From Spirochaetaceae bacterium (GTDB lineage Bacteria > Spirochaetota > Spirochaetia > DSM-27196 > PXBQ01), in contig REEC01000118.1 in assembly GCA_007695285.1 (NCBI GenBank), positions 1 to 64,000 on the forward strand: a DNA stretch of 64,000 nucleotides, read 5' to 3'. Of this stretch, positions 18,501 to 26,748 are shown piece by piece. The notes under the pieces are model-generated. The model saw nothing but the letters and a program-made list of their open reading frames with translations. It ran no database searches and was not told the origin of the DNA. Numbering within the stretch: position 1 is the stretch's first letter; the number at the start of each line of letters is the position of its first letter. Made by a program: the position numbers and the translations under genes.

Positions 18501-18746
18501 GAACGGCTCGACGAGACCGGTGTCCTTCACGGCGATAATCGCCACGCAATCGAACAGGCGTACGGCCGCTTGATGCAGCTCCGTTTCCGGCACCAAGTTC
18601 ACTTGATCGAATCGGGCCGGCCGGCCGACAACTCGATCGACCTCGGCACGTTGACCCAAATCGATATCGGAATGCTGAAACACACCTTCTCCCAGATCTC
18701 GGTGATCCAGAAGAAGGTGACGTTCGAGTTCCACGGTACTTCGTAG
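15501..18746 (+). CDS. PHP phosphoesterase - sCache - PAS - CBS - DUF294 nucleotidyltransferase fusion
   Basis: The 1081-residue protein combines, in order: a PHP domain (about 18-215; metal motifs LHCHSD, LTDH, GAELH, AHP, SDFHG), a membrane helix (247-272), a periplasmic sCache_2 domain (280-425; YFWITDMHPRMVMHPY), a second helix (441-457), a PAS domain (478-590), two CBS motifs (617-735) and a DUF294 GlnD-like nucleotidyltransferase with its C-terminal domain (GSEARREQTLATDQDN holds the G-S and DxD catalytic residues). The PHP and C-terminal parts would be cytoplasmic and the Cache part would sense an external ligand. DUF294-CBS proteins are known neighbours of DUF4212/sodium:solute symporters, which follow here on the other strand. 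GTG 15549 with AAGGG upstream is an alternative start. Confidence 0.9.
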   Translation: MGVENQNHRSSKGTTYVTVDLHCHSDASDGYYTPAAVAEMLADAGVGVASLTDHQTLVGLVPFHDVVTRHGISHIVGAELHAMFEGNVIHVLAYGFDSDHSALRDVLPVPAGARRLIEAVHEAGGIVVLAHPLHTAWKGAELEEKIEQLVELGLDGLEAYYKPYSPDEQEYLVGLADRFEIITSAGSDFHGPNQPGTPSPGVAMPVQRWKQFREALGDHARNGIGGKGDKPDEKLVQDPHPGTINWSWLLLRIVVPSLLVIGFFVALLFGALIPTIENILVERKREMTTELTNSAWSILRDYHREAETGSLTEAAAQEAAKERVRRLRYGPDEKDYFWITDMHPRMVMHPYREDLEGSDLTEFTDPDGVRPFVAFVETVREESSGFVRYVWQWQDDPDRLEAKESYVRGFEPWGWIIGTGMYVDDVSAEIDRITRRLMDASFIVTIIAAALLLMVAYQSLKIERKRSDAEAEIRLSHERYRALVESSTSGTLLLVDGRCTYANASLLEVLGYSATELAFLDLHDIVLADDDQTHEYLDLIAEGNEIREPFDARLRKKDGQTVAILLSATSVFFSGRRAILLSVQDITRHRAKQSDVAREQLIAQLQTSLLFLTEPVRDSMTPPHSCTLDTPVDEAVRIMTREGVDGLTILSPSGDLVGIVTDHDVRERVVAAQLDVHRPVSRIMTSPVVTIYESSPVFEAMMLEREHGVGRLAVIDAGEKLVGMIKSARAVQPDRYSVVVLTQQIGRSRSIEELIECREKLPFLISSLLESGALARNICHVTTTVSDAITERLISLVVDEIGPPPCRFAFVALGSEARREQTLATDQDNALLYQDSTSDPDSAAEYFLELGERVCDGLAKVGYAYCKGENMAKNPLWNRPLAQWKRYFTEWIAEPDDKALAHCNVFFDRRCVFGDSSLVHELWNEVGASLAEHPAFFAYMARNTLQYKPPIGMFGRIVTGSAGEPRNAFNIKEAMLPIVNFARLYALQHELEDTNTFDRLERLDETGVLHGDNRHAIEQAYGRLMQLRFRHQVHLIESGRPADNSIDLGTLTQIDIGMLKHTFSQISVIQKKVTFEFHGTS

Positions 18747-18759
18747 AAGCGTCCGCGCG

Positions 18760-20859
18760 TTATACGTCCGCGACCGTCTCGCTCTTCTTTTGCGTCGCGA
18801 GAGAAACGACGACCAACACGGCAAAACTCAACGGGATCGAGACGATTCCGGGCTGGTTGATCGGCATCGGAGCGCTCGCGGCGTCAAAGCCGTACCTCAC
18901 CCACATGTCGGGGCTCAACATGATCAGCGTGACCGACGATACGACGCCGACAAGAATCGACGCGATGATCCCGTGCGCGGTGGTCTTTTTCCAGAACAGC
19001 AAGAACAGCAGCGACGGCAAGTTCGCCGAAGCGGCGACCGCGAACGCCCACCCCACGAGGAACGACACGTTCATGTCGCGGAAGGCGATCCCAAGCACGA
19101 TTCCGATCAACCCGACCACGACCGCGACGACCCGACCCGCGAGAACCTTCGCGGAGTCCGAGACTTCGCGCCGAAGGATGTTCCCCATCAAGTCGTGCGC
19201 GACCGCGCCCGACGCGGCCATGATCAAACCGGATACGGTCGCGAGAACTGTCGTGAACGCGATTCCCGATATCATCGCGAAGAGCACCTCGCCGAAACTT
19301 CGCGCGAGCAGGGGCGCGCTCATGTTGCTCGTCTCGGGATTCAATGCGCCGCTCGCGACGGCTCCGACGCCGAGGTACATCGTGAGAATGTAGAATAACC
19401 CGATTCCCGCGATCGCGACGATCGTCGATTTCCGAGCAGCCTCGGCGCTCGGAACGGTGTAGTAGCGGATCAAAATGTGAGGAAGCGCCGCCGTCCCAAA
19501 AAACAACGCGAGCATCAAGGATATGAAGTTGAGCCGGTTGAGAAACGTCGTCATCACGGGTTCACCCGTCCGCGCCTCGAGTGGGAACATCAACCCCGGG
19601 CGCATGAAGACCGAGCCCGCGGTCGGCATCTCGTAATGCAGAACGACGCTCTCCCCCGCGGCGGCCGTGAACGTCGCGTTCAACGGGCGCTGCACGACCG
19701 TGTCGTCGTCCGAGAATACGCTCAGCAGGCGGATCGGGCCGACCGGCCCGGTGCGGTCGCCGTACACCTCGGGAATGTCCGAAACCGCGCCCATCTGGCG
19801 GAGCCGGTTCACGAGACTCTCGGGCGCACCGTTTACCAACACGGTACCGTTTGGCAGAACCGATCGATTCTGCACCTCGACGAGACGATGCGAACCGTCG
19901 GGTGCCGTATCGAGCCTCCACCAGTCCTCGATCCGGATCGCCGGTTGTCCGGCGAACTGCTCGAAAGCCCACCCGTCGGCGGCAGGTGTTTCGACGGCCG
20001 GCACGTCGAATCGGGGAGTACGCCCCTTCACGCTCGCGACGTACGTTCCGTCCTCGACCGGTGTCGCTTCGATCGGGCGGGAAAGTTTGAAAAACACGGT
20101 TGTCTCTTCGCCGGTGTATCGATCGAGAACCGCGTACCGGTCGACAACCTGCGCCCCCGCCATATCGACCCGAGGCGAATCGCCGGACTTGTCGATCGCA
20201 GCATACTCGTATCTGTAACTCTCGAGCCCGGCGTGACCTTCCTCGTCCGGCAGATCCGTCGTGTTGACTCCGCGGTACAACACCGCGATCGTGAGCACCG
20301 CGGCAAACGTCAATAACAGTCCGCCGTTGAAGAACTGAACGTACGTCGTCGACGTCATACCGCCGCCCGCGACGATAAAAATCACGACCGAGCCGACGAT
20401 GATCACGCCCCAGTAATGCGGGATGCCGAGAAGCGGCTCCACCAGGACCCCGGCGCCGACCATCTGCGGCACGAGGTAGAAGAGCGAGACGACAAGGACG
20501 CTCAGTCCGGCCGCAAGCTGTATACCCGGCCGGCTGAATGTTTTATTCAACGCGTCGGAAAACGTGAACGTTCCCCGGCGTTTCATCGGCTCGGCGATCA
20601 CGAACAACGCGACGATCCAGCCCGCGAGGAACCCGATCGAGTACAGGAAACCGTCGTATCCATAAAACGCGATCAACCCGCATATCCCGAGAAAACTCGC
20701 GACCGAGAGGTACCCTCCGGCGAACGCGATGCCGTTCACCCCCCAGTGGACCGAGTTGTTCGCGACGAAGTATCCACCGACGCCGCGCGCTTTCCGGCTG
20801 GTGTGCGACGATACGGCGAGCACGAGTCCGACAAAGACGACAAATACCGCTATGGCCAT
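18760..20859 (-). CDS. Sodium:solute symporter family protein with large extracytoplasmic insertion
   Basis: The 699-residue protein is an SSS-family permease of the VC_2705 type. N-terminal helices include VANNSVHWGVNGIAFAGGYLSVASFLGICGLIA, the Na+-site region of the family. Residues about 197-430 form a hydrophilic insertion rich in charged and beta-prone segments between two helices; the remaining helices resume at NRLNFISLMLALFFGTAALPHILIRYYTVP. The substrate is likely a small carboxylate such as acetate (family inference). The ATG follows directly after the DUF4212 stop, with GGAAGGGGG as ribosome-binding site, so the two are a unit. Confidence 0.88.
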   Translation of the reverse strand: MAIAVFVVFVGLVLAVSSHTSRKARGVGGYFVANNSVHWGVNGIAFAGGYLSVASFLGICGLIAFYGYDGFLYSIGFLAGWIVALFVIAEPMKRRGTFTFSDALNKTFSRPGIQLAAGLSVLVVSLFYLVPQMVGAGVLVEPLLGIPHYWGVIIVGSVVIFIVAGGGMTSTTYVQFFNGGLLLTFAAVLTIAVLYRGVNTTDLPDEEGHAGLESYRYEYAAIDKSGDSPRVDMAGAQVVDRYAVLDRYTGEETTVFFKLSRPIEATPVEDGTYVASVKGRTPRFDVPAVETPAADGWAFEQFAGQPAIRIEDWWRLDTAPDGSHRLVEVQNRSVLPNGTVLVNGAPESLVNRLRQMGAVSDIPEVYGDRTGPVGPIRLLSVFSDDDTVVQRPLNATFTAAAGESVVLHYEMPTAGSVFMRPGLMFPLEARTGEPVMTTFLNRLNFISLMLALFFGTAALPHILIRYYTVPSAEAARKSTIVAIAGIGLFYILTMYLGVGAVASGALNPETSNMSAPLLARSFGEVLFAMISGIAFTTVLATVSGLIMAASGAVAHDLMGNILRREVSDSAKVLAGRVVAVVVGLIGIVLGIAFRDMNVSFLVGWAFAVAASANLPSLLFLLFWKKTTAHGIIASILVGVVSSVTLIMLSPDMWVRYGFDAASAPMPINQPGIVSIPLSFAVLVVVSLATQKKSETVADV

Positions 20860-21135
20860 CTACGCCCCCTTCCGTGTCGAACCGCGACTCGACGGCACGC
20901 GGCAGAGGTGATTGTACACGAGCGCAAAAGCGATTGCGATGAGGATCAAGCCGAGTCCGTACGATACGGCGAGGTTCAAGCCGAACACCGCCGGAGCTCC
21001 CATCCACGTCGGTCGGAAAACGCTCAGAACGACGAACCCGGTGTACACCACCGAGTACAGGAGAGTCATACGAATACCGATGCGGGACTTACGCTTCTCG
21101 AACGCCTCGTCCATGTGTGTAGCGCCGTCAGCCAT
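20860..21135 (-). CDS. DUF4212 small membrane subunit of the symporter
   Basis: The 91-residue protein has two membrane helices (IRMTLLYSVVYTGFVVLSVF and GLNLAVSYGLGLILIAIAFALVYNHLC) joined by a short loop. This layout and its place immediately before an SSS symporter define DUF4212 proteins, which are thought to be small partners of these symporters. The ATG at 21135 has GAGGAGG upstream; the frame is open further but without support. Confidence 0.85.
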   Translation of the reverse strand: MADGATHMDEAFEKRKSRIGIRMTLLYSVVYTGFVVLSVFRPTWMGAPAVFGLNLAVSYGLGLILIAIAFALVYNHLCRVPSSRGSTRKGA

Positions 21136-21282
21136 GGAGCCTCCTCGTTCCTTCTGCGAAGGTTTTCTGTGTGTGCTCCATCGTACCACGCTTTTTCACC
21201 GAGGAGAAACGTTTTCTGGAAATTTTTGTGCGAAACCGCACGATGACGCGGCGCGCCGGGCCGTTCATCACCGCGCGGAGGA

Positions 21283-23424
21283 TCACTTCGACGTCATACT
21301 CCAGACACCCGACCACTCATCGGGTGGATTCTCGGCCAACTCGCGACACCGTGTCACGTATTTCTGAGCCGGAGGATCCGACGCCGCGAGCGCCGCAAAG
21401 AGTTCGGCGGCGGCGGCGAAATCACCCCGGTAGTACGCGAGCAGCGCTTCGTGAAAAGCACGCAGTTGATCGGTTTTCCCGGCGTGCGCACCCGGGAAGA
21501 ACGGCTCGTACACCACGACCGGCTCGGCCCGGCCGACGACCGCGACGCGCGAGAGCTCTCGCGCGGGGAACTCGTCGCGGACTTTCTCGTACGTCGCCCC
21601 CGAGATCATCGTGTACGTCCCGAACTGTTTGTTGATGCCTTCGAGCCGCGCGGCGAGATTCACCGCGTCTCCGAGCATCGTGTAGTCGAATCGCGTGCGC
21701 GAGCCCATGTTCCCGACGACCGCCGGACCGGTATTGATCCCGATCCGCATCCGCAGATCCTTTCCGACGCGCGCGGCGAAACCCGGACGCATCTCGGCGA
21801 GTTTCTCCTGGCACCGGAGCGCCGCGCGCGCGCACCTGAGCGCGTGATCGTCGAGCGGCAACGGCGCGTTCCAGAACGCGATGATCGCGTCGCCCTCGTA
21901 CTTGTCGACGGTCCCACCTTCCTCCTGGATGATCTCGGTCATCGCCGAGAGGTACTCGTTCAGCAAAGCGGTCAAGTCCTCGGGTGACAGCCCCTCGGAG
22001 AGCGAGGTGAAGCCCTCGAGATCCGAGAAGAAGATCGAAAGTTCGCGCCGTTCGCCGCCGAGCCGCAGACGATCGGGGTTCTGAATCAGCTGCTCGATCA
22101 CGGCCGGGCTCAGGTACTGCTGAAACGCGTTCTTGATGTACCTTTTCTGCCGCCCCTCGGTCGCGTAGTTCATGACGTTCGCGCCGACCAGCGCGAGCGC
22201 GACGCCGACCGTCGGGAGTACGAGCGGCACCCAGTATCCGCCGGCGTAACCGGCAAAAGCGATCACGATCGGAACCGGAATCAACAAGACGTACACGACG
22301 ACCGTCCGTGCGGCGCGCGTCACGACCGACCCGATCACCGCCGCGAGAAAAACCAGAAGCGCGATGAACGCCGCCCCCGCCGGACGCGGAAGCTCGCGCA
22401 TAAAACCGTCGGTCAAGAGGTTCTCGAGGAAGGTCGCGTGCACGTCGACCCCCGGAACGAGCGACGCGATCGGCGTCGAGCGAAGGTCGAAGAGCCCCGG
22501 CGCCGAGAACCCGAACAGGACGTACTTGTCGCGGAACTCCTCGGGCCGGATCACGGGCTCTTCGTCGCTCATGAGTTGTATCTCGCTCTGAAGAACCGCG
22601 GCCGCAGCAAAAGCCTCGTGATGCCCGGACTCGTTTTTGAACTGGAGAACGACACGCCCCGACGAGTCGGTCGGGATCACGCGGCCGTCGAGAACGAGAC
22701 GGCCACGCGAGTACTCGATCGAAACACCCGCGGCATCGGTCTCACCGGGCCCAACCGGTCGCGCCGCGAGGTACGCGGCGAGCCCGAACGACGGCACGAG
22801 ACGCGCGTCGAAGTACGCGACCGGCGCCGCTCGCCGGAAAACGCCGTCGCCGTCGGCTGAAGACTCGACGTTCGCAATATACCGTGAGTTCTCGGCGACT
22901 TCCGGGATCGGAAACGACGCGCGCTCGTACCGTCGGATCGAGAGTTCCGTGTCGCGTTCGCTCGTGATCTCGATAGCAGGAACCGGTACATCCGCCGGCC
23001 ACTGCACCGCGTCGCCGGTCTCCGTGCCGAAAAAAGCGGATCCGACGAACCGGCCGTTCGCGAGGATCGCGTTACCGAACGCCTCGTCGTCCCCGGCGAA
23101 CGGGGACGGATCGAGGTACAGAACATCGAACGCGACGACCCGCGCCTCGGCCCGCGTCAGGAAACCGACGATCGCCGCGTACAGTTCGCGCGGCCACGGC
23201 CACGTGACCCCCATCGCGTCGCGCGCCCAGTCGAGGCTCGCTTGATCGAGCAGAACGAGAACGACGTCCGGGTCGGCGTCGCGATACGGCGCAAAAAAGC
23301 GCGCGCGCATGTCCCACGTCCCCGCCTCGAACCCATCGAACACCCCCGTGAACCACAGCCCCAGAGCGACGAGCGCGGTGATCGCGCCGACGACGGCGCC
23401 GCGGAATATCGTGGATTTGATCAT
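21283..23424 (-). CDS. CHASE2-domain class III adenylate/guanylate cyclase
   Basis: The 713-residue protein has an N-terminal helix, a large CHASE2 domain (about 30-340; VLVLLDQASLDWARDAMGVTWPWPRELYA, YVLFGFSAPGLFDLRSTP), three membrane helices (about 345-420) and a class III cyclase domain (about 465-640). The metal aspartates are in FFSDLEGFT and EGDAIIAFW, and the MGSRTRFDYTMLGDAVNLAARLE segment is the substrate/transition-state part. A short C-terminal helical tail follows. It makes cAMP or cGMP in response to an extracytoplasmic signal. It lies downstream of the M48 peptidase gene with four bases between them. Confidence 0.92.
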   Translation of the reverse strand: MIKSTIFRGAVVGAITALVALGLWFTGVFDGFEAGTWDMRARFFAPYRDADPDVVLVLLDQASLDWARDAMGVTWPWPRELYAAIVGFLTRAEARVVAFDVLYLDPSPFAGDDEAFGNAILANGRFVGSAFFGTETGDAVQWPADVPVPAIEITSERDTELSIRRYERASFPIPEVAENSRYIANVESSADGDGVFRRAAPVAYFDARLVPSFGLAAYLAARPVGPGETDAAGVSIEYSRGRLVLDGRVIPTDSSGRVVLQFKNESGHHEAFAAAAVLQSEIQLMSDEEPVIRPEEFRDKYVLFGFSAPGLFDLRSTPIASLVPGVDVHATFLENLLTDGFMRELPRPAGAAFIALLVFLAAVIGSVVTRAARTVVVYVLLIPVPIVIAFAGYAGGYWVPLVLPTVGVALALVGANVMNYATEGRQKRYIKNAFQQYLSPAVIEQLIQNPDRLRLGGERRELSIFFSDLEGFTSLSEGLSPEDLTALLNEYLSAMTEIIQEEGGTVDKYEGDAIIAFWNAPLPLDDHALRCARAALRCQEKLAEMRPGFAARVGKDLRMRIGINTGPAVVGNMGSRTRFDYTMLGDAVNLAARLEGINKQFGTYTMISGATYEKVRDEFPARELSRVAVVGRAEPVVVYEPFFPGAHAGKTDQLRAFHEALLAYYRGDFAAAAELFAALAASDPPAQKYVTRCRELAENPPDEWSGVWSMTSK

Positions 23425-23428
23425 GCCG

Positions 23429-24352
23429 TCACATCGACCCGAGCGCCGCGTTGAATCTGCGTCGGCGGGTCTCGGTCCGTGCGGGGGTGTGACGATACGA
23501 GCCGATCGCAGTCCGTACGACGGAGATCCGGTCCGTCGGCGACGGATGCGTCTGCGCGAATCCGGGACCGTCGGGATCCCACGTCTCGTTCATGCGCTCG
23601 AGAACCCGGACTAATGCGTTCGGATCGTACCCGACGCGCTTCATGATCGCGACCGCGGCCTGATCCGCCTCGCGTTCGGCCGACCTCGAGTATCCGCTGT
23701 TCACGAGCGTGGACGTGATGTCGTTGATCGAGTCCTCGAACACAAGCGTCAACTCCGCGACCTCTTCTGACGTCGCAAACTGAGCACCCGCGATCGCGGT
23801 GCTCGTGAGCGCCGACGTGATGCGCGCGGTTCGAATCGCCTTGAGTCCGTGTTGATGCTGGATGTGCCCGATCTCGTGCGCGATCACCGCAGCAAGATCG
23901 TCCTCCGACCGGACAAGCCTCAGCATCCCGCGCGACAAAAGAATCAAACCGCTCGGCGTCGCGAACGCGTTCACCTCATCCGCGTCGAGAATCGCGAACC
24001 TGTATCCGCCGAACAACTCGGGACGATCGGAGGCGTACGCGAGTCCCTGCCCGACGAGATTGAGATACTCGGTCGCGACCGGATCGTGGTAAATCGGGTA
24101 CTTGCTGATAATCACCGCGCCGACCGCGCGGCCGATGTAGTACTCCTGTTCGGGAGTGATGTCCTCGAACGTGTGAGCTACCGCTTCGGCGGCGCGCGTC
24201 ACCGCACCCGCCTGGCCCTCGGTCATGCGGCCGGTTGCGACGGCAAGCCCCGTGCCGACCCCGGCGATCGAACCGAAACTCTCGCACGTCGTGAAAAGAA
24301 CGGCAACCGATACAAGACCCAACAAACAACCCCGATGTGCGATGCGTCTCAT
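23429..24352 (-). CDS. M48-family metallopeptidase, likely lipoprotein
   Basis: The zinc site HEIGH is at 159-163 (VIAHEIGHIQHQHGLKAI) and the third ligand lies in the SAEREADQAA helix near 229. The N-terminus has a hydrophobic helix ending VLFTTC, which fits a lipobox with Cys23. The length of 307 is normal for the BepA/LoiP-like group that looks after outer-membrane protein quality. It overlaps the SH3 protein gene by four bases upstream and is followed by the cyclase gene, so the three form one operon. Confidence 0.9.
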   Translation of the reverse strand: MRRIAHRGCLLGLVSVAVLFTTCESFGSIAGVGTGLAVATGRMTEGQAGAVTRAAEAVAHTFEDITPEQEYYIGRAVGAVIISKYPIYHDPVATEYLNLVGQGLAYASDRPELFGGYRFAILDADEVNAFATPSGLILLSRGMLRLVRSEDDLAAVIAHEIGHIQHQHGLKAIRTARITSALTSTAIAGAQFATSEEVAELTLVFEDSINDITSTLVNSGYSRSAEREADQAAVAIMKRVGYDPNALVRVLERMNETWDPDGPGFAQTHPSPTDRISVVRTAIGSYRHTPARTETRRRRFNAALGSM

Positions 24353-24819
24353 TCGTCACCTCCGGGAAGCCGCAGCCCACCGTCGAGCAGAAATTCCGCT
24401 ACTCGCTCCGGGTCGATCGCGTACGCCTCGATCCCGTCGATCACCGTGAAATCGAGCTGCTGTTCCTCGCGGTACCGGTTCTCGACGTCCTGGTTGAATC
24501 CGCGGCCCGCGAGCGCTACCTCGCTTCCGGTCGCTCCGCGTTGCGCGGTCGCATCGCCGGTCTGAAGCACGATTCGCTTCGTCGTGAGCGCAGACATGTT
24601 CACCCAGCCGGTGAGGTCGTCGAACCTGATGCGCGCCCAGCCCTGTCGCTGCTCGAGCACCTCGACCCTGTCGCCGTACGCGAGGTCTCCCTCGACGCGG
24701 CCGAGAAAACTCGGGTTCACCCGGACTTGCGTTTCACGCACTTCGACGCTCATCATCGTCTGCGCGCCCAAGACCGTCGCGCTCACAACCATGATCAACG
24801 CAAAGGTAAGACGTTTCAT
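24349..24819 (-). CDS. Secreted bacterial SH3-domain protein
   Basis: A signal peptide (MKRLTFALIMVVSATVLGAQ) precedes a bacterial SH3 domain (about 25-80; RETQVRVNPSFLGRVEGDLAYGDRVEVLEQRQGWARIRF-like pattern with GWVNMSALT). The remaining 75 residues (AGRGFNQDVENRYREE) resemble the region found in SH3 proteins paired with M48 peptidases. It is the first gene of the operon SH3 - M48 - cyclase and probably works with the peptidase at the envelope. Confidence 0.8.
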   Translation of the reverse strand: MKRLTFALIMVVSATVLGAQTMMSVEVRETQVRVNPSFLGRVEGDLAYGDRVEVLEQRQGWARIRFDDLTGWVNMSALTTKRIVLQTGDATAQRGATGSEVALAGRGFNQDVENRYREEQQLDFTVIDGIEAYAIDPERVAEFLLDGGLRLPGGDE

Positions 24820-25168
24820 CGATTACCCTCCCTTGTGGGTAATTGTACCGCGCGACGTTCGGATTGTCATCTCCGAACACCGGTGGTCCGTCCTGGAGAA
24901 CGGCCACGGAATCGGAAACCGAATCCGGCGAGGAACGCCGGATCGCTGCAGTCTTTTATCTCTTCGGTGTCGGGCGTCGCGTACACGGTCGTGTTCAGTT
25001 CAACCCGCCCGGCGGCGCCTCCGCCCGCGACGCCGAGATCGCCGCCAAACACAGCGTCTCACGGTAACGCTTTGTCGCCTATACATCGTACCTTACCGTA
25101 TCACATAGCCTTGACCGGTACAAATACATTTCACTACTGTGGTAAACGTGGTTTCAGGAGTACGATCG
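24820..25168. other. Divergent intergenic region of 349 bp
   Basis: It separates the SH3 operon (minus) from the DUF318/DUF1980 permease gene (plus) and must hold both promoters. A possible small gene (24867-25052, minus) lies within it. CAGGAG at about 25155-25160 is the ribosome-binding site of the permease gene. No RNA structure or repeat was found. Confidence 0.5.
24867..25052 (-). CDS. Possible small protein or gene remnant, 61 residues
   Basis: The GTG frame has strongly G/C-biased third positions like true genes and reads GGDLGVAGGGAAGRVELN, then TPDTEEIKDCSDPAFLAGFG. It has no ribosome-binding site and no recognisable family. It could be the C-terminal remnant of a larger gene. Confidence 0.3.
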   Translation of the reverse strand: MFGGDLGVAGGGAAGRVELNTTVYATPDTEEIKDCSDPAFLAGFGFRFRGRSPGRTTGVRR

Positions 25169-26686
25169 ATGAACAAAACTACCGAGACGGTGCGCGCAGC
25201 TGAATCAAGGAACCTCACCCGCCGATACGCGGCACCGCTGATCGTCATGTTTATCACGTTCGCCGTGCTCGTTATCGGTGTGCTTCTTCTTACGATCCCG
25301 AACCGTCTTATCGCGGCGTTCTCGGCGCGGTACCTCGGGCTGATTCTCACGGCAGTTCCATACCTCATCGTCGCGGCGGTTTTGGCGGCGCTTTTCGAGG
25401 CCTATCGTCCGGCTCTGACAACGAAGCTTCCGCGCGCAACGATGATTCTTGTCGCTCTCGCGCCGGTATTTCATCCGGTCGCGCTCTTTGCGTCGCTGCG
25501 CGCTTTTCCCGACCGACCCGAGATCGTTCTTGGTCGAGTTGTCGCCGGATTGGTCGGCGTTTCGATTTTTTTCCTGTTCGCGCGTTTTCGTGCGCCAAGT
25601 CCTTCGAGCAAATCGAGCGCGATCGATACCGTCGCGCGTGTTCTGTACGACGATTTCAGGTTTTTTCTGCTCGGCGCGTTCGTTTTTGCGGTTCTGCATT
25701 TCGTGCTACAAGCGCCACGCCCGGGTGCGCCGCCGATTCCGGTAACGATCGCGATTCCTTTTGCGCTCGTGCTCGGGATCGCATCGGGCATTCCAAACGC
25801 CGTGCTGCCGCTCGCTGCGTTGCTCGTGAGCGACCGATTCCCACCCGCGGCGACCGTCGTGCTTCTCGCCTCGGGCGCCGTGCTCCCGATGAACACGTGG
25901 CGTCGGATCGGGAAGTGGAAAACGAACCGCGACGGACCGCGGGTTCCGCGCCGAGTTTTCGCGGGCGTTCTCGGCGTGTACGCCGTCATGGTCGCCGTAC
26001 TGCTCGCGACGGGTCGTTTTTCGGCGTACGTTCCGCACACCTGGATACCGTACGGGGTTTTCGCGGCGGTCGTATTTGCAGCGCTCGCCGTGCGCGAAGC
26101 GACGGCGAGCTCGAACAGCGCGGGCATCGGCGACCGCGGGATCGTAGTTTTCTTTCTTCCACTGGTGGTGCTCGGAGTTTCGCTCGTCGCCGCCGGTGCA
26201 TCTCTCGGGGAACTGCGAGCGACGCGCGCGCTCGCGGCAATGAACCGGGACTCGTTCGTAGACTCGATCACGTTTGACCCGGGTTCAAGCGCCGAAATTC
26301 CCGACATCGGTCCGATCGTCCTGAGCGACGACCGGTTCTACGCGTTCTACACGCTCCTGTACGAAGAGCCGGAGACGTTTCTCGACCGGGAGATCCGGTT
26401 CGAGGGTTTTGTGTTTCGAGAACCACACTACGCCGATGACGAGTTTGTCGTCGCGCGGTACTTCATGTGGTGTTGTGGCTCCGACGCGGTGATGATCGGC
26501 CTCGCTGCACGACTCGCAGAGCGGGAGCTGCCCGATGAAGACACCTGGGTCGAAGTCGTCGGACGACTCACCTCGGTCGACCGGTACTTCGCGGAGGACG
26601 ATGAGACGCGCACGATTCCACTCGTGGAACTTGAGTTGTTGAGGCAGACGGTCCGACCCCGGTTTGAGTATATTCTCCCGTACTAG
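25169..26686 (+). CDS. Fused DUF318 (UPF0718) permease and DUF1980 (YcgQ-like) protein
   Basis: The N-terminal 270 residues are a polytopic permease domain (helices at LIVMFITFAVLVIGVLLLT, YLGLILTAVPYLIVAAVLAALFE, FALVLGIASGIPNAVLPLAALL). After two more helices the C-terminal soluble part from about 385 has the DUF1980 signature FLDREIRFEGFVFR... and FVVARYFMWCCGSDAVMIGL with its conserved Cys pair. In Bacillus the same two parts are the neighbouring genes ycgR and ycgQ. A role in metal or small-molecule export is likely, with the CC pair as possible metal site. ATG at 25169 follows CAGGAG. Confidence 0.8.
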   Translation: MNKTTETVRAAESRNLTRRYAAPLIVMFITFAVLVIGVLLLTIPNRLIAAFSARYLGLILTAVPYLIVAAVLAALFEAYRPALTTKLPRATMILVALAPVFHPVALFASLRAFPDRPEIVLGRVVAGLVGVSIFFLFARFRAPSPSSKSSAIDTVARVLYDDFRFFLLGAFVFAVLHFVLQAPRPGAPPIPVTIAIPFALVLGIASGIPNAVLPLAALLVSDRFPPAATVVLLASGAVLPMNTWRRIGKWKTNRDGPRVPRRVFAGVLGVYAVMVAVLLATGRFSAYVPHTWIPYGVFAAVVFAALAVREATASSNSAGIGDRGIVVFFLPLVVLGVSLVAAGASLGELRATRALAAMNRDSFVDSITFDPGSSAEIPDIGPIVLSDDRFYAFYTLLYEEPETFLDREIRFEGFVFREPHYADDEFVVARYFMWCCGSDAVMIGLAARLAERELPDEDTWVEVVGRLTSVDRYFAEDDETRTIPLVELELLRQTVRPRFEYILPY

Positions 26687-26748
26687 CGGAGTTGAGTTCG
26701 TCCGGCGCGGCAGACACACAACTACACGCACCACGCAGGGAGGAAGAC

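Noticed and set aside
21228-21243. Hairpin GTGCG-AAAC-CGCAC as terminator between the cyclase and DUF4212 genes
   Set aside because: The stem has only five pairs, and the T-rich run lies on the wrong side for either transcript.
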